This document shows, piece by piece, positions 15,035 to 23,586 of a DNA stretch of 32,351 bases. The notes under the pieces were generated by a model. It searched no databases. It was given only the letters and a program-made list of their open reading frames with translations, and was not told the DNA's origin. The stretch covers positions 1-32,351 of the forward strand of contig JBMTVT010000025.1 of the NCBI GenBank assembly GCA_049451635.1. The letters are read 5' to 3'. The position numbers and the translations under genes are program-made. The stretch comes from JBMTVT01 sp049451635 (GTDB taxonomy: Bacteria > Bacteroidota > Bacteroidia > Flavobacteriales > Flavobacteriaceae). Each line of letters begins with the position of its first letter. Positions within the stretch are counted from its first letter, which is position 1.

Positions 15035-15077
15035 CAAATATACAAAATGTTTAACGTTATTTAATTAAAGTTAAACA
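15035..15077 (-). promoter_or_regulatory. Operator-promoter A of the light island
   Basis: A perfect inverted repeat TGTTTAAC (15048-15055) and GTTAAACA (15070-15077) with a 14-base spacer lies upstream of a minus-strand -7 box TATATTTG (15042..15035). The repeat centre is 20.5 bases from the -7 box, where the -33 element should be, and no good TTG is present. The same arrangement, including the linker CATTTTG before the -7 box, occurs at 23587-23629. A shared regulator is inferred. Confidence 0.7.
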
Positions 15078-15113
15078 CAATATCTTATTTGGGTATAAGT
15101 TTTATTTATTAAT

Positions 15114-16595
15114 TTATGTTCTTGAAGTATTTTTTCTAACCGTATGTTTTTTCAAAATGCGCAAGCTTTCAGCTTTTACTAGCTTATCATTACGCATGTT
15201 CCATAAAATATCTGAGGCGTTTTTTCTTGTGGAGTCAATATCAACTATTGGATGCGGATAGTCTTTTCCTAATTTAAAGTTGTAGAACTCCTGTTCAAGT
15301 TCGGTCATTAAATAGGGTTGATGCGCAAAAGGTATATCTATATCTTTAAGTTCTGGTACCCATTTTTTTATGAAAGTTGCTTTGGGGTCATATTCTAAAC
15401 TATTTTTAACCGGATTGTAAATTCTTAGCATATTAATGCCCGTTTCTCCGGCCTGCATTTGTAATTGAGGAAAGTGGATACCAGGTTCAAAATCTAAAAA
15501 CATTTGCGATAAATGCGTTGTGGCCTCTTGCCAAGGTTGCCATAGGTTATGGGTAAAAAATGATACAACCAAAGCACGCATCCTAAAGTTTAAATATCCT
15601 GTTTCGTTTAAGCAACGCATACAAGCATCTACTAAGGGATATCCCGTATAACCTGTTTTCCAAGCTTCTTGATAGGTTTTTGATACACTTTTTTTAAGCT
15701 TATGGAATCCTTTATTGATACTGACTTCTTCCATTATGTGTTCCATTTCAAATTTTTGAACAAAATGAGATTGCCATCGCAAACGCGACATAAACGCATC
15801 CAAAGCTTTTTTGTGTTTTGATGTTTTTTTTAAATGATGCGCTTGATGATATATTTCCCTAACTGACAGGTTGCCCCATGCGATATAGGGAGAAATTCGG
15901 CTACAACTGATTCTTGCCAGTTCTGGTTTAGAAATATTGAACATATATTCCTTGTAACGTTCATTAAAAAAGGATGATAAATATTTTAAACCCATTGTGC
16001 GTCCGCCTTTTTGAAATGGGGAATCAGAACTTGTTTTCAAATCGGTGACTTTAAAATTTTCTTCTAGCTTTTCAATCTCATCAATGGTTAATAATTGGTT
16101 TGATTTTGGAGAAAAGGGTAGTGGCTTTACTTCATAAAAGGTATCACATAATTCCATCCATTGGTTTCGGTCTTTTAAACCTCGTTGCACACCATTGTTA
16201 ATATTTTCATGCCAGTTTATTAGGTTGTTTTTACAGAATCGCTTAAAGGATTTGTCTCTATTGAAGGTGACTAAGATACCCGTTTCTTGATGGGAATATA
16301 CATCTTTGATGTAATATTGTGATAGTAACTGATTTACTGTAGCAATAATATCTGAATTAACGGCTAAAACTTTTGAGTTATAGGGTTTCAATGCATTGTT
16401 TAAATCAACAATGGATTGTTTGATGAAATCCCAATGGCGTTGGCTATAATGCGGATCGTTTATTAAAAGTTGTTCAAAAACATAAAGCAATAATACCCGC
16501 TTTCCTGAAGCTAAAGCATTAAAAATAGCTTCGTTATCCTGCAAGCGCAAGTCGCGTTTTAGCCAAACTACATGTAAATTGGGCTTAGTATTCAT
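15114..16595 (-). CDS. Photolyase/cryptochrome family protein, atypical FAD-site subgroup
   Basis: A 493-residue flavoprotein of the photolyase/cryptochrome superfamily. The N-terminal antenna domain begins VVWLKRDLRLQDNEAIFNAL. The FAD domain shows RISPYIAWGNLSVREIYH (233-250), RLRWQSHFVQKFE (271-283), TGYPLVDACMRCLNETGYLN and FRMRALVVSFF (337-347). Where class I enzymes have NWQW this protein has HFPQLQMQAGETGIN (374-388), followed by RIYNP. Repair type therefore cannot be assigned: it may be a photolyase of a divergent bacterial branch or a light sensor. It overlaps the Fe-S photolyase gene by 11 bases and is the last gene before operator A. Confidence 0.88.
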   Translation of the reverse strand: MNTKPNLHVVWLKRDLRLQDNEAIFNALASGKRVLLLYVFEQLLINDPHYSQRHWDFIKQSIVDLNNALKPYNSKVLAVNSDIIATVNQLLSQYYIKDVYSHQETGILVTFNRDKSFKRFCKNNLINWHENINNGVQRGLKDRNQWMELCDTFYEVKPLPFSPKSNQLLTIDEIEKLEENFKVTDLKTSSDSPFQKGGRTMGLKYLSSFFNERYKEYMFNISKPELARISCSRISPYIAWGNLSVREIYHQAHHLKKTSKHKKALDAFMSRLRWQSHFVQKFEMEHIMEEVSINKGFHKLKKSVSKTYQEAWKTGYTGYPLVDACMRCLNETGYLNFRMRALVVSFFTHNLWQPWQEATTHLSQMFLDFEPGIHFPQLQMQAGETGINMLRIYNPVKNSLEYDPKATFIKKWVPELKDIDIPFAHQPYLMTELEQEFYNFKLGKDYPHPIVDIDSTRKNASDILWNMRNDKLVKAESLRILKKHTVRKNTSRT

Positions 16596-18117
16596 TGGGG
16601 TTTTCTATTATGTGTTTTGCTTTTTCTTTTATGTTTTTCAGTTCTTCCTTGTTCATTTTATTCAACAAGCTGTACATCATGCCCATTCTAAAATTATTGC
16701 CTAATTGTGGGCGTTTATCATCTAAAAAATTCCAGTACAAGCTGTTAAACGGACATGCATTTTCCTCGGTTTTTTTATTTTTATTATAGTAGCAATCGGT
16801 ACAATAATTACTCATTTTATTGATGTAAGACCCAGACGAAACGTATGGTTTTGTTGCAATTTTTCCACCATCTGCAAATTGGCTCATGCCTCTGGTATTT
16901 ATGAGTTGTACCCATTCTATGGCATCCACATAAATACCAAGATACCAAGCATCTACTTCATCTGGATTCGTTTGGGTTAAAAGGGCATAATTTCCAGTAA
17001 TCATAAGTCGTTGAATGTGATGCGCATACCCATTATCCAATGAATTATTTATGGCATGTTTTAAGCAATTCATTTTGGTGTTTCCTGTCCAGAAAAAATC
17101 TGGAAGCTTGTGGTAGTTTTCAAGCTCATTTTTCTTTTTATAGTCTGGCATGAACGCCCAATACATGCCTCGCATATATTCGCGCCAACCTATGACTTGT
17201 CTTATAAAACCTTCTACTTGTGAAATATCTATATGCTCACCATGTTTTCGGTAATAGTTCAATACTGTCTTGACAATATCTTTTGGAGAAATCAACTTTA
17301 AATTCATAGCGAATGATAACCGAGAATGAAAAAGATAATCTTCGTCGGTGTGCATCGCATCTTGGTAATCACCAAAATGGATGAGTAAGTTTTCGCAGAA
17401 ATACTTTAATTGTTCTAAAGCTTGAACTCTGGTAATAGGGTAAGGAAACGTTTGGGTTTCAAGTTTTCCTATAGTTTCTAAATTTGTCTTTTCTATGTCT
17501 TTAAGAACTTCTAAAACATCATTTTTAAAGTATTTATATGTGGGGATTTCAACATCACCTTTCCATTTATTTCGGTTGCTTTTATCATAGTTCCATTTAC
17601 CGCCTTCGGGTTGATCACCAATCATCAATATATCGTGTTTTTTGCGCATATCTCTATAGAAATTCTCCATGAGATATTGCTTTTTGCCTTTAAAGAATTG
17701 TGCTAAGTCATTACGATTGGTATAAAAATGCTCGGTTGAAACCGAATTTGAATTTATGTTTAAAGATTTACAATAATCGGTTAATTGTTTATCCAAACGA
17801 TACTCATCGGGGTGCAGGTATTCAAAAATTCCAATGCTATGTTGTTTGATTAAATTTGAAAGATTTTCAACTAAATTTTGGGTGTTATTCTTATCCTTAA
17901 TTTTATAATAAACAACCTGATGTCCTTGAGAATTTAAATCTTGGGCAAACTGGCGCATGGCGACAAAAAAACCAATCACTTTTTGAATATGATGTTTAAC
18001 ATAATCGGTTTCTTGTCGCATCTCAAAAAGGCAATACAATATATCGTCATTGACTTCTTTAAACCAAGAGTGTTTGATGTTGAGTTGATCGCCTAGTATA
18101 AGCCTGAGTGTATTCAT
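16585..18117 (-). CDS. Iron-sulfur bacterial (6-4) photolyase / FeS-BCP (PhrB/CryB type)
   Basis: A 510-residue member of the family annotated as deoxyribodipyrimidine photolyase-related, whose characterised members repair (6-4) photoproducts and carry FAD, a lumazine antenna and a [4Fe-4S] cluster. It starts LRLILGDQLNIKHSWF and has the diagnostic HHIQKVIGFFVAMRQFA (42-58), IGWREYMRGMYW (309-320) and INTRGMSQFADGGKIATKPY. Four Cys at 351, 439, 442 and 455 (MNCLKH, NYCTDCYY, ENACPFN) match the spacing of the cluster ligands in Agrobacterium PhrB as I remember them. Full length. It abuts the cry-DASH gene and overlaps the next photolyase gene by 11 bases. Confidence 0.93.
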   Translation of the reverse strand: MNTLRLILGDQLNIKHSWFKEVNDDILYCLFEMRQETDYVKHHIQKVIGFFVAMRQFAQDLNSQGHQVVYYKIKDKNNTQNLVENLSNLIKQHSIGIFEYLHPDEYRLDKQLTDYCKSLNINSNSVSTEHFYTNRNDLAQFFKGKKQYLMENFYRDMRKKHDILMIGDQPEGGKWNYDKSNRNKWKGDVEIPTYKYFKNDVLEVLKDIEKTNLETIGKLETQTFPYPITRVQALEQLKYFCENLLIHFGDYQDAMHTDEDYLFHSRLSFAMNLKLISPKDIVKTVLNYYRKHGEHIDISQVEGFIRQVIGWREYMRGMYWAFMPDYKKKNELENYHKLPDFFWTGNTKMNCLKHAINNSLDNGYAHHIQRLMITGNYALLTQTNPDEVDAWYLGIYVDAIEWVQLINTRGMSQFADGGKIATKPYVSSGSYINKMSNYCTDCYYNKNKKTEENACPFNSLYWNFLDDKRPQLGNNFRMGMMYSLLNKMNKEELKNIKEKAKHIIENPNEY

Positions 18118-19428
18118 TTAAAATAATGTTTGTTGCAACCATAAATTTTGAAACTTGCCATTGGTATCATAACGTTCAGCCTGTAATTCCACATTAAATT
18201 TTCTATCTCTGGGATCGTTTCCAACGCCTGCAACGTATATCCAATTGCCATAATTGCTATGTACATCATAATCAATGAGTAGCGATTCAAAATAGGCAGC
18301 ACCAATTCTCCAATCCAAAAACAGGTCTTTAGCAAAAAAGGACGCTACGTTTTGCCGACCGCGGTTGCTCATCCAGCCAGTTTTTTTAAGTTCAATCATG
18401 TTGGCATTCACAAATGACGATTTGGTTTCGCCTTGAATCCACTCATAAACTAGTTTTTCATCGGTTTCCCAATCATAGTTTTTATTGAGAATGCCACCAA
18501 TTTTAAATATTGAGTTGCCATGTTTTAATGACATGTATTTAAAATAATCGCGCCAAATCAATTCAAAAATGATCCAGTAAGTGGAATCGTTTTTATAGTA
18601 CTCTTTTTCAAAAAGTTTTATTTGCCAATAGATGGTTCTGGCAGATATACTGCCATTAGCCAGCCATGGAGAAAATTTTGAACTGTAATCGGTACCAACG
18701 AGTCCGTTTCTGGTTTTCTTGTAAACTCCAAGCTTTTTGGTTTCGAAGAAGTAGCTTTTCAATCTTTTTAAAGCAGCTTTTTCACCACCTTTAAAGGGAA
18801 ATGCAGAGTTTGAAGGAGTTTCAAATGGTTCAAAACCTAAATCTTCAAGAGATGGGATTTTGGTATTATTTTCTAAGTCAATAATTTTTTCTAATGGATG
18901 ATTTTGAAATGGAACTTTAACTTTGCCGTTTTTCTCAACGTGTTTTCTAAAATTCGTAAATATTTGTGGGATTTCATAAAATGACATGTTGATATCATCT
19001 GGATGATATAAAAACTGATTGTAAATTTCATGGAATGTCACTTCCTTTGAAACGGAAGATTTTGTTCTGTTTAAAATAGTAACTTCTTCACTGGTCCATT
19101 CTTTTTGCAGATAAATAGAATCAATATGGTAAGTTTCAACTAAATCTTTGATATGGTTTTCTGGTTTTCCGTAAAATACAAAGAGCTCAATGTTGAGTTT
19201 TTTAAGATTTTCTTTTAAATCTTCAACTGTCTCAATTAAAAATTTGGCTCTATATTTCTCCGTTTTCTTAAACTCGAATTTACCAATATCAAAGTGTCTT
19301 GGATCAAAACAATAACAAGCTACTACCGATTTGTGGCTATTAATAGCTTTGTTTAAAACACGATTATCTTGAACCCTCAAATCGTTTCTAAACCAAACTA
19401 AGGTTATGTCGTTTTGTTCCTTCTGCAT
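18118..19428 (-). CDS. Cryptochrome DASH
   Basis: A 436-residue Cry-DASH: FAD and usually methenyl-THF flavoprotein, CPD repair mainly on single-stranded DNA. Typical segments: LVWFRNDLRVQDN (10-22), GGEKAALKRLKSYF (214-227), YSSKFSPWLANGSISARTIY (248-267), WRDYFKY (292-298), NRGRQNVASFFAKDLFLDWR (355-374) and NYGNWIYVAGVGNDPRDR (392-409). The N-terminal domain (about 1-130) is an antenna fold. The start ATG lies inside the DUF2256 gene (25-base overlap), so translation is coupled; no alternative start precedes the conserved strand. Confidence 0.96.
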   Translation of the reverse strand: MQKEQNDITLVWFRNDLRVQDNRVLNKAINSHKSVVACYCFDPRHFDIGKFEFKKTEKYRAKFLIETVEDLKENLKKLNIELFVFYGKPENHIKDLVETYHIDSIYLQKEWTSEEVTILNRTKSSVSKEVTFHEIYNQFLYHPDDINMSFYEIPQIFTNFRKHVEKNGKVKVPFQNHPLEKIIDLENNTKIPSLEDLGFEPFETPSNSAFPFKGGEKAALKRLKSYFFETKKLGVYKKTRNGLVGTDYSSKFSPWLANGSISARTIYWQIKLFEKEYYKNDSTYWIIFELIWRDYFKYMSLKHGNSIFKIGGILNKNYDWETDEKLVYEWIQGETKSSFVNANMIELKKTGWMSNRGRQNVASFFAKDLFLDWRIGAAYFESLLIDYDVHSNYGNWIYVAGVGNDPRDRKFNVELQAERYDTNGKFQNLWLQQTLF

Positions 19429-19547
19429 TTTTCGCTACAATATTTTACATTTTCCCAATGCTTTTCCCACTTTTTACGCCAACTAAAAGGCAAGCCACAA
19501 GCAGTACATATTTTTGTTGGTAAATGTTGTTTTTTGGGTTTAGACAT
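19404..19547 (-). CDS. DUF2256 zinc-ribbon peptide
   Basis: A 47-residue peptide found by reading the gap upstream of cry-DASH. It begins MSKPKKQHLPTKICTACGLP, continues FSWRKKWEKHWENVKYCSEK and ends CRRNKTT. Four Cys (C14, C17, C38, C41) form a C-x2-C...C-x2-C zinc-binding pattern, as in DUF2256. Function unknown; this family is regularly linked to cry-DASH and photolyase genes. It overlaps the SDR-DUF2867 gene by 8 bases and cry-DASH by 25 bases. Confidence 0.88.
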   Translation of the reverse strand: MSKPKKQHLPTKICTACGLPFSWRKKWEKHWENVKYCSEKCRRNKTT

Positions 19548-20964
19548 CTACCAATTTGTTAATCATACCTCTAAAAATAAACCCATGGAATGGTAATACA
19601 CTATACCAATACATTCGACCCCAAAGTCCACGAGGTCTGAATGTTGCGGTTTGTTTAAGTAAACCATCTTCAATTTTAAACTCCAACCAAGCTTCTCCAG
19701 GTAGTCGCATTTCCGCGTATAACAAAAGTTTTTTTTGAGATTTATCGGCAAATATCACGCGCCAAAAATCGAGAGCATCACCTGTGTCGAGTTGTGATAC
19801 ATGGGTTCTTCCACGTCTTAAACCAATACCACCAACCATTTTATCTATGTAACCTCTTATTTTCCACAAAAAAGTACCATAATACCAACCGGTTATACCA
19901 CCTATTTGCCATATTTTGTCTATGGTTTTTTCGATGTCTTTCACTTTTCTCTCTTTGTAATCCTTAAAACAACCATATTTGGGAACATTGATGTATTTAT
20001 GAAAGTTATTTCGTAATCTGCCACTACTAACCATAGAATCTTTCCAACTTGACACAATACTATTTTGTTCTATTTTTTCGAAAGCGAGTTTAACAGCTTG
20101 CTTATACGTTAAAGGCTTAACGCCTAATTTTTTATTGATATCACTAGGTTTTCCTATAATTTGAATGCCCATGCTATCAACCAATGAAGAAGCCAATTTA
20201 TAGGATGTTGAGGTGACAAAATATAACCAGTAGGATGACAACTTAGGCGTCATAACTGGCACTGTTAAAATGTAACGCTTTAAGTTTCGAACTTCTGCAA
20301 ATTGAAGCAGTAGTTCTTTATAAGTTAAAATTTCAGGCCCATAAACATCATACAATTTGTTATATAAATCTTCATTTCCGGCAGCACCATACAAAAACGA
20401 TAAAACATCTCTTACCGCCAATGGTTGTGTTTTAGTATGCAACCATTTTGGGGCTATCATAAAAGGTAGTTTTTCAACCAAATCTCTTATGATTTCAAAG
20501 GATGAACTACCAGACCCTACAATAATACCAGCTTTAAAAATGGTGGTGGCGTATTTTTTTGATTGTAAAATCTCTTCAACATTTTTTCGTGAGCGTAAAT
20601 GTTTTGATAGCTCTTTTTCGTTGGTAATACCACTTAAATATATAACCTGTTTGGTATTGGTAGTTTCAATGTAGTTTTTAAAATTGATGGCACATTGTTC
20701 TTCAAGTGATTCAAAATTGTTTGAAGAATTGGACATGGAATGTATCAAGTAGTAAGCTACATCAATATCTTTAGGAATATTTTTGAGCGTTTCGGGTTTT
20801 AAAAAATCGGCTTCAATAACGTAAATGTTGTCATCTTCTAAGTGATTTTTGTCAGCGCGCAATCTATCGCGAACAACACAAATAACAGTATGGCCCTCAT
20901 TTATTAAAAAGGGGATTAGGCGCTTGCCTATATAGCCTGTTGCTCCTGTTACAAGAATAGTCAT
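19540..20964 (-). CDS. SDR/NAD(P)-binding protein with C-terminal DUF2867
   Basis: A 474-residue two-domain protein. Residues 1-300 are an atypical SDR: ILVTGATGYIGKRLIPFLI (3-21) is the Rossmann dinucleotide site, followed by VAYYLIHSMS and an NAD(P)-binding epimerase-like core. From about residue 350 the DUF2867 domain follows (IWQIGGITGWYYGTFLWKIR, HVSQLDTGDALDFWRVI, EMRLPGEAWLEFKIEDG), which resembles an SRPBCC/START fold. The last part is aromatic and hydrophobic and may touch a membrane or lipid. Substrate unknown. It shares one base with the flavin reductase gene upstream and overlaps DUF2256 downstream. Confidence 0.9.
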   Translation of the reverse strand: MTILVTGATGYIGKRLIPFLINEGHTVICVVRDRLRADKNHLEDDNIYVIEADFLKPETLKNIPKDIDVAYYLIHSMSNSSNNFESLEEQCAINFKNYIETTNTKQVIYLSGITNEKELSKHLRSRKNVEEILQSKKYATTIFKAGIIVGSGSSSFEIIRDLVEKLPFMIAPKWLHTKTQPLAVRDVLSFLYGAAGNEDLYNKLYDVYGPEILTYKELLLQFAEVRNLKRYILTVPVMTPKLSSYWLYFVTSTSYKLASSLVDSMGIQIIGKPSDINKKLGVKPLTYKQAVKLAFEKIEQNSIVSSWKDSMVSSGRLRNNFHKYINVPKYGCFKDYKERKVKDIEKTIDKIWQIGGITGWYYGTFLWKIRGYIDKMVGGIGLRRGRTHVSQLDTGDALDFWRVIFADKSQKKLLLYAEMRLPGEAWLEFKIEDGLLKQTATFRPRGLWGRMYWYSVLPFHGFIFRGMINKLVDV

Positions 20965-21596
20965 TAACCATGTGTTTGTAATTTTGGCCTTTGATAACCA
21001 AAACGTGTGTTGTCATAAGGAATTGCATACCCATCTAATCCATTTATGGCAGCAATGTTAGCTTTTGAGAGACTCACAAAACCATCTTCTTCAATAAGCG
21101 CATTATCAACATACAACCCAATTATTTTGCCTATTACTAGTATGGTGTCATTTGCTTTGATATGATATTCTTCAACAAATTGCATAGCCATTTGTATGGG
21201 AGAGTCTTTAACAAAAGGTGCCTTAAAATTATTTTTGTATTCTGATTTTAGACTTGTTACATCAAATTCGGAAATAGAGGCATCATATTTTGCTGAAGTG
21301 TGATGAGCATCTTCAAGAATATTTTTATATATATGGTTTATGGTGTAATATCCTGATTCCTTTAGGTTTTTATAGGTATTTCTTATAACAGTTGTTGGTC
21401 GTAGAAAAAAACCTAACATAGCAGGGCTAGAACCAATGTGTGTCACCGAGCTAAAAACTGCTACATTTTCAATGCCATTTGCTGATTTTGTACCAATTAA
21501 ATTAGCAGATTTATATCCCGAGCAACTATTAATTAAGTTGATTTTATAGAGATGGTTGAGGTTCTCAATAGTATTTTCATCAAAATACTGCATCAT
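20964..21596 (-). CDS. Flavin reductase-like / FMN-binding split-barrel protein
   Basis: A 210-residue protein of the flavin reductase-like domain family. Supporting segments: LINSCSGYKSANLIGTKSAN, NVAVFSSVTHIGSSPAMLGF and FLRPTTVIRNTYKN, which form the FMN/FAD-binding split barrel, then SGYYTINHI and a C-terminal extension. It may supply reduced flavin or act on a flavin cofactor of the neighbouring photolyases, but that is inference. Start could be M1 or M2. The start overlaps the ABC1 kinase gene's stop by 4 bases. Confidence 0.9.
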   Translation of the reverse strand: MMQYFDENTIENLNHLYKINLINSCSGYKSANLIGTKSANGIENVAVFSSVTHIGSSPAMLGFFLRPTTVIRNTYKNLKESGYYTINHIYKNILEDAHHTSAKYDASISEFDVTSLKSEYKNNFKAPFVKDSPIQMAMQFVEEYHIKANDTILVIGKIIGLYVDNALIEEDGFVSLSKANIAAINGLDGYAIPYDNTRFGYQRPKLQTHG

Positions 21597-22903
21597 AAAT
21601 TATTAAAGTTATTTATTTTAATGTTTTCAGATTTTAAATCAAACATCAAGTTATATAAACCAAAGAATGTTCTGTTTATATAGATAAAATGTTTCGAGCC
21701 TCTGTTACCATTCATTTTTCTAAGCTCGGTATCTTTTGAATAGCGTTTACCCAATTCGGCAATTTTTCCAAAAAATTCTGCATTCGAAAAATCGAAAGTA
21801 TCATTATGAAAAGGTTGTGTAAAAAGGCTTAACATGTCATGAAACATACTAGTAAAAAAGGCTTTTTCATCGTCACTATCATCTTCTTTCAATATTTCTA
21901 ACTCATATAATTTTGAAACAAAATATACTTTGTTATTGATATTTTCTCTTTTTGCCAATTCGAAATAAGGTGTATAAAATTCCATGGGAATGGTTTTCAT
22001 ACACCCGAAATCTAAAGCTATTAATTCTCCTTTTTCTGATATTAAAAAATTTCCTGGATGAGGGTCTGCATGCACTTTTTTGAGAGAATGAATTTGAAAC
22101 ATATAAAAGTCCCAAAGCGCTTGCCCAATCCTATTTGCTTTTTCTTGATTAGTATTTTGTGCGGTAAATTCAGAAAGATGCTCACCTACCATATAATCCA
22201 TAGTAATGATTCTTTCAGAAGACAAATCTTCGTAATAATTGGGGAATTTTAAATTTGTGATATGATTACAAGCAGATGCAATCTCCTTGCTTTGTTCCAC
22301 TTCCAAAATATAATTGGTTTCTTCAACCAGCTTGTTTTCTACCTCTTTGAAGTATTTATCGGAATCTTTACCTTTAATGTTGAACATACTCATGGCTATG
22401 GGTTTAACCATCGCTAAATCGGAAGCAATACTCTCCGCAACTCCTGGATATTGGATTTTCACAGCAAACTTTTTCCCATTCTTTTCTGCAAGGTGCACCT
22501 GACCGATGCTGGCAGCATTTACAGAAGTTGCATTAAAAGTATCGAATATGTCATTGGGATGTTTTCCAAAATATTTTTTAAAGGTTTTTATTACGAGGGG
22601 CGGTGATAATGGCGGCACCGAAAATTGTGCCAACGAGAATTTTTCAACATAAGCTTGGGGCAAAATGCTTTTTTCCATACTAAGCATTTGTGCCACTTTT
22701 AAAGCGCTACCTTTCAGTTGTTTTAATCCATCATATATATCGGTAGCGTTATTTTTGTTTAAGCGTTCTTTGGCTTCTTCTTCGGTGTTTACGATTTTAT
22801 CGCCGTAATATTTAAGGTAGTTTACCCCTACTTTAGCTCCTGTTGAGACTAGTTTAGTTGCCCGTTGGATTTTTGAAGTAGGTATTTTATCTATGGTTTT
22901 CAT
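21593..22903 (-). CDS. AarF/ABC1/UbiB kinase-like protein
   Basis: A 436-residue atypical kinase of the ABC1/UbiB family. The family elements are LKQLKGSALKVAQMLSMEKS (here KVAQ where the classic motif is KxGQ), the Ala-rich nucleotide loop AASIGQVHLA with the following FAVKIQYPG, the catalytic VHADPHPGNFLI and the metal site LDFGCMK. No C-terminal transmembrane helix pair is visible, unlike E. coli UbiB. Relatives support quinone synthesis and lipid or pigment homeostasis; which applies here is unknown. Nine bases separate it from the TetR-like gene. Confidence 0.93.
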   Translation of the reverse strand: MKTIDKIPTSKIQRATKLVSTGAKVGVNYLKYYGDKIVNTEEEAKERLNKNNATDIYDGLKQLKGSALKVAQMLSMEKSILPQAYVEKFSLAQFSVPPLSPPLVIKTFKKYFGKHPNDIFDTFNATSVNAASIGQVHLAEKNGKKFAVKIQYPGVAESIASDLAMVKPIAMSMFNIKGKDSDKYFKEVENKLVEETNYILEVEQSKEIASACNHITNLKFPNYYEDLSSERIITMDYMVGEHLSEFTAQNTNQEKANRIGQALWDFYMFQIHSLKKVHADPHPGNFLISEKGELIALDFGCMKTIPMEFYTPYFELAKRENINNKVYFVSKLYELEILKEDDSDDEKAFFTSMFHDMLSLFTQPFHNDTFDFSNAEFFGKIAELGKRYSKDTELRKMNGNRGSKHFIYINRTFFGLYNLMFDLKSENIKINNFNNL

Positions 22904-22912
22904 ATAGCTGTC

Positions 22913-23569
22913 TTAGTTCATTTGGAATTTTTCCTTGAATAGAAATTTCCCAAGATCCATGACACTTTTAAACGGCGCCACATCTAAAACATCAAAACTG
23001 GTGTTGACAGATTTTTCGATGAAAATATCTGTTTTTTCGAAGGAAGGTGAGGTGTCATCCAACCAAAACTTCATAGTTAGCAATAATTGCAACCATGCAG
23101 ATTCTTTTAATGTTTTTTGTTGAATTTTTTCCAGTTGTTCTTGCTTGATATCCAACATTTGAATGCCCAACTCGTGAATGTAATTAGTAAAATGATGTTT
23201 CAGTCCAGATAGTATTTGAAGACCTTTTAAGCTGCTTTTATGCTTATGAAGCGCATGTTTAACATAACTTCTGTTTGCTGTTAAGTTTTCAAAAAAAGTG
23301 TAATAAAAGCTTAAGAGTTTGTTTCTTGCATCAAATATTTTGTAGTCTTCACTTTTGTTTAAGGCTTCTATTGAGTTTGAAAAGAATGCTTCAAAAATAC
23401 CTTTTTCAATCGCTTCAAAAGATGCAAAGTGCTCATAAAATTTAGTTTCTTCAAAATTGTTAGCCTTCACGAAAGCAAAAACCGATTTAGGGTTTTGGTC
23501 ATGCTCTAAAACATAATCCATGTAAAAGGTTATAATATTATTTTTTGTAATTGTTTTCTTTTTTTCCAT
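22913..23569 (-). CDS. TetR-like transcriptional regulator
   Basis: A 218-residue, mostly helical protein. The N-terminal 60 residues fit a TetR helix-turn-helix (VFAFVKANNFEETKFYEHFA followed by SFEAIEKGIFEAFF, where TetR proteins have a turn-YxHF-S-K-x-x-L pattern). The rest is a helical ligand/dimer domain of the TetR C-terminal type. The HTH is divergent, so DNA binding is likely but not certain. It is the first gene of the island operon and its promoter carries operator B, so autoregulation is a reasonable guess. Light sensing would have to come from a bound ligand or from another protein. Confidence 0.8.
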   Translation of the reverse strand: MEKKKTITKNNIITFYMDYVLEHDQNPKSVFAFVKANNFEETKFYEHFASFEAIEKGIFEAFFSNSIEALNKSEDYKIFDARNKLLSFYYTFFENLTANRSYVKHALHKHKSSLKGLQILSGLKHHFTNYIHELGIQMLDIKQEQLEKIQQKTLKESAWLQLLLTMKFWLDDTSPSFEKTDIFIEKSVNTSFDVLDVAPFKSVMDLGKFLFKEKFQMN

Positions 23570-23586
23570 AACAGTGTTATTTGTAA

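Noticed and set aside
20357..20674. 105-codon plus-strand frame antisense to the SDR-DUF2867 gene
   Set aside because: Shadow frame without family features or initiation signals.
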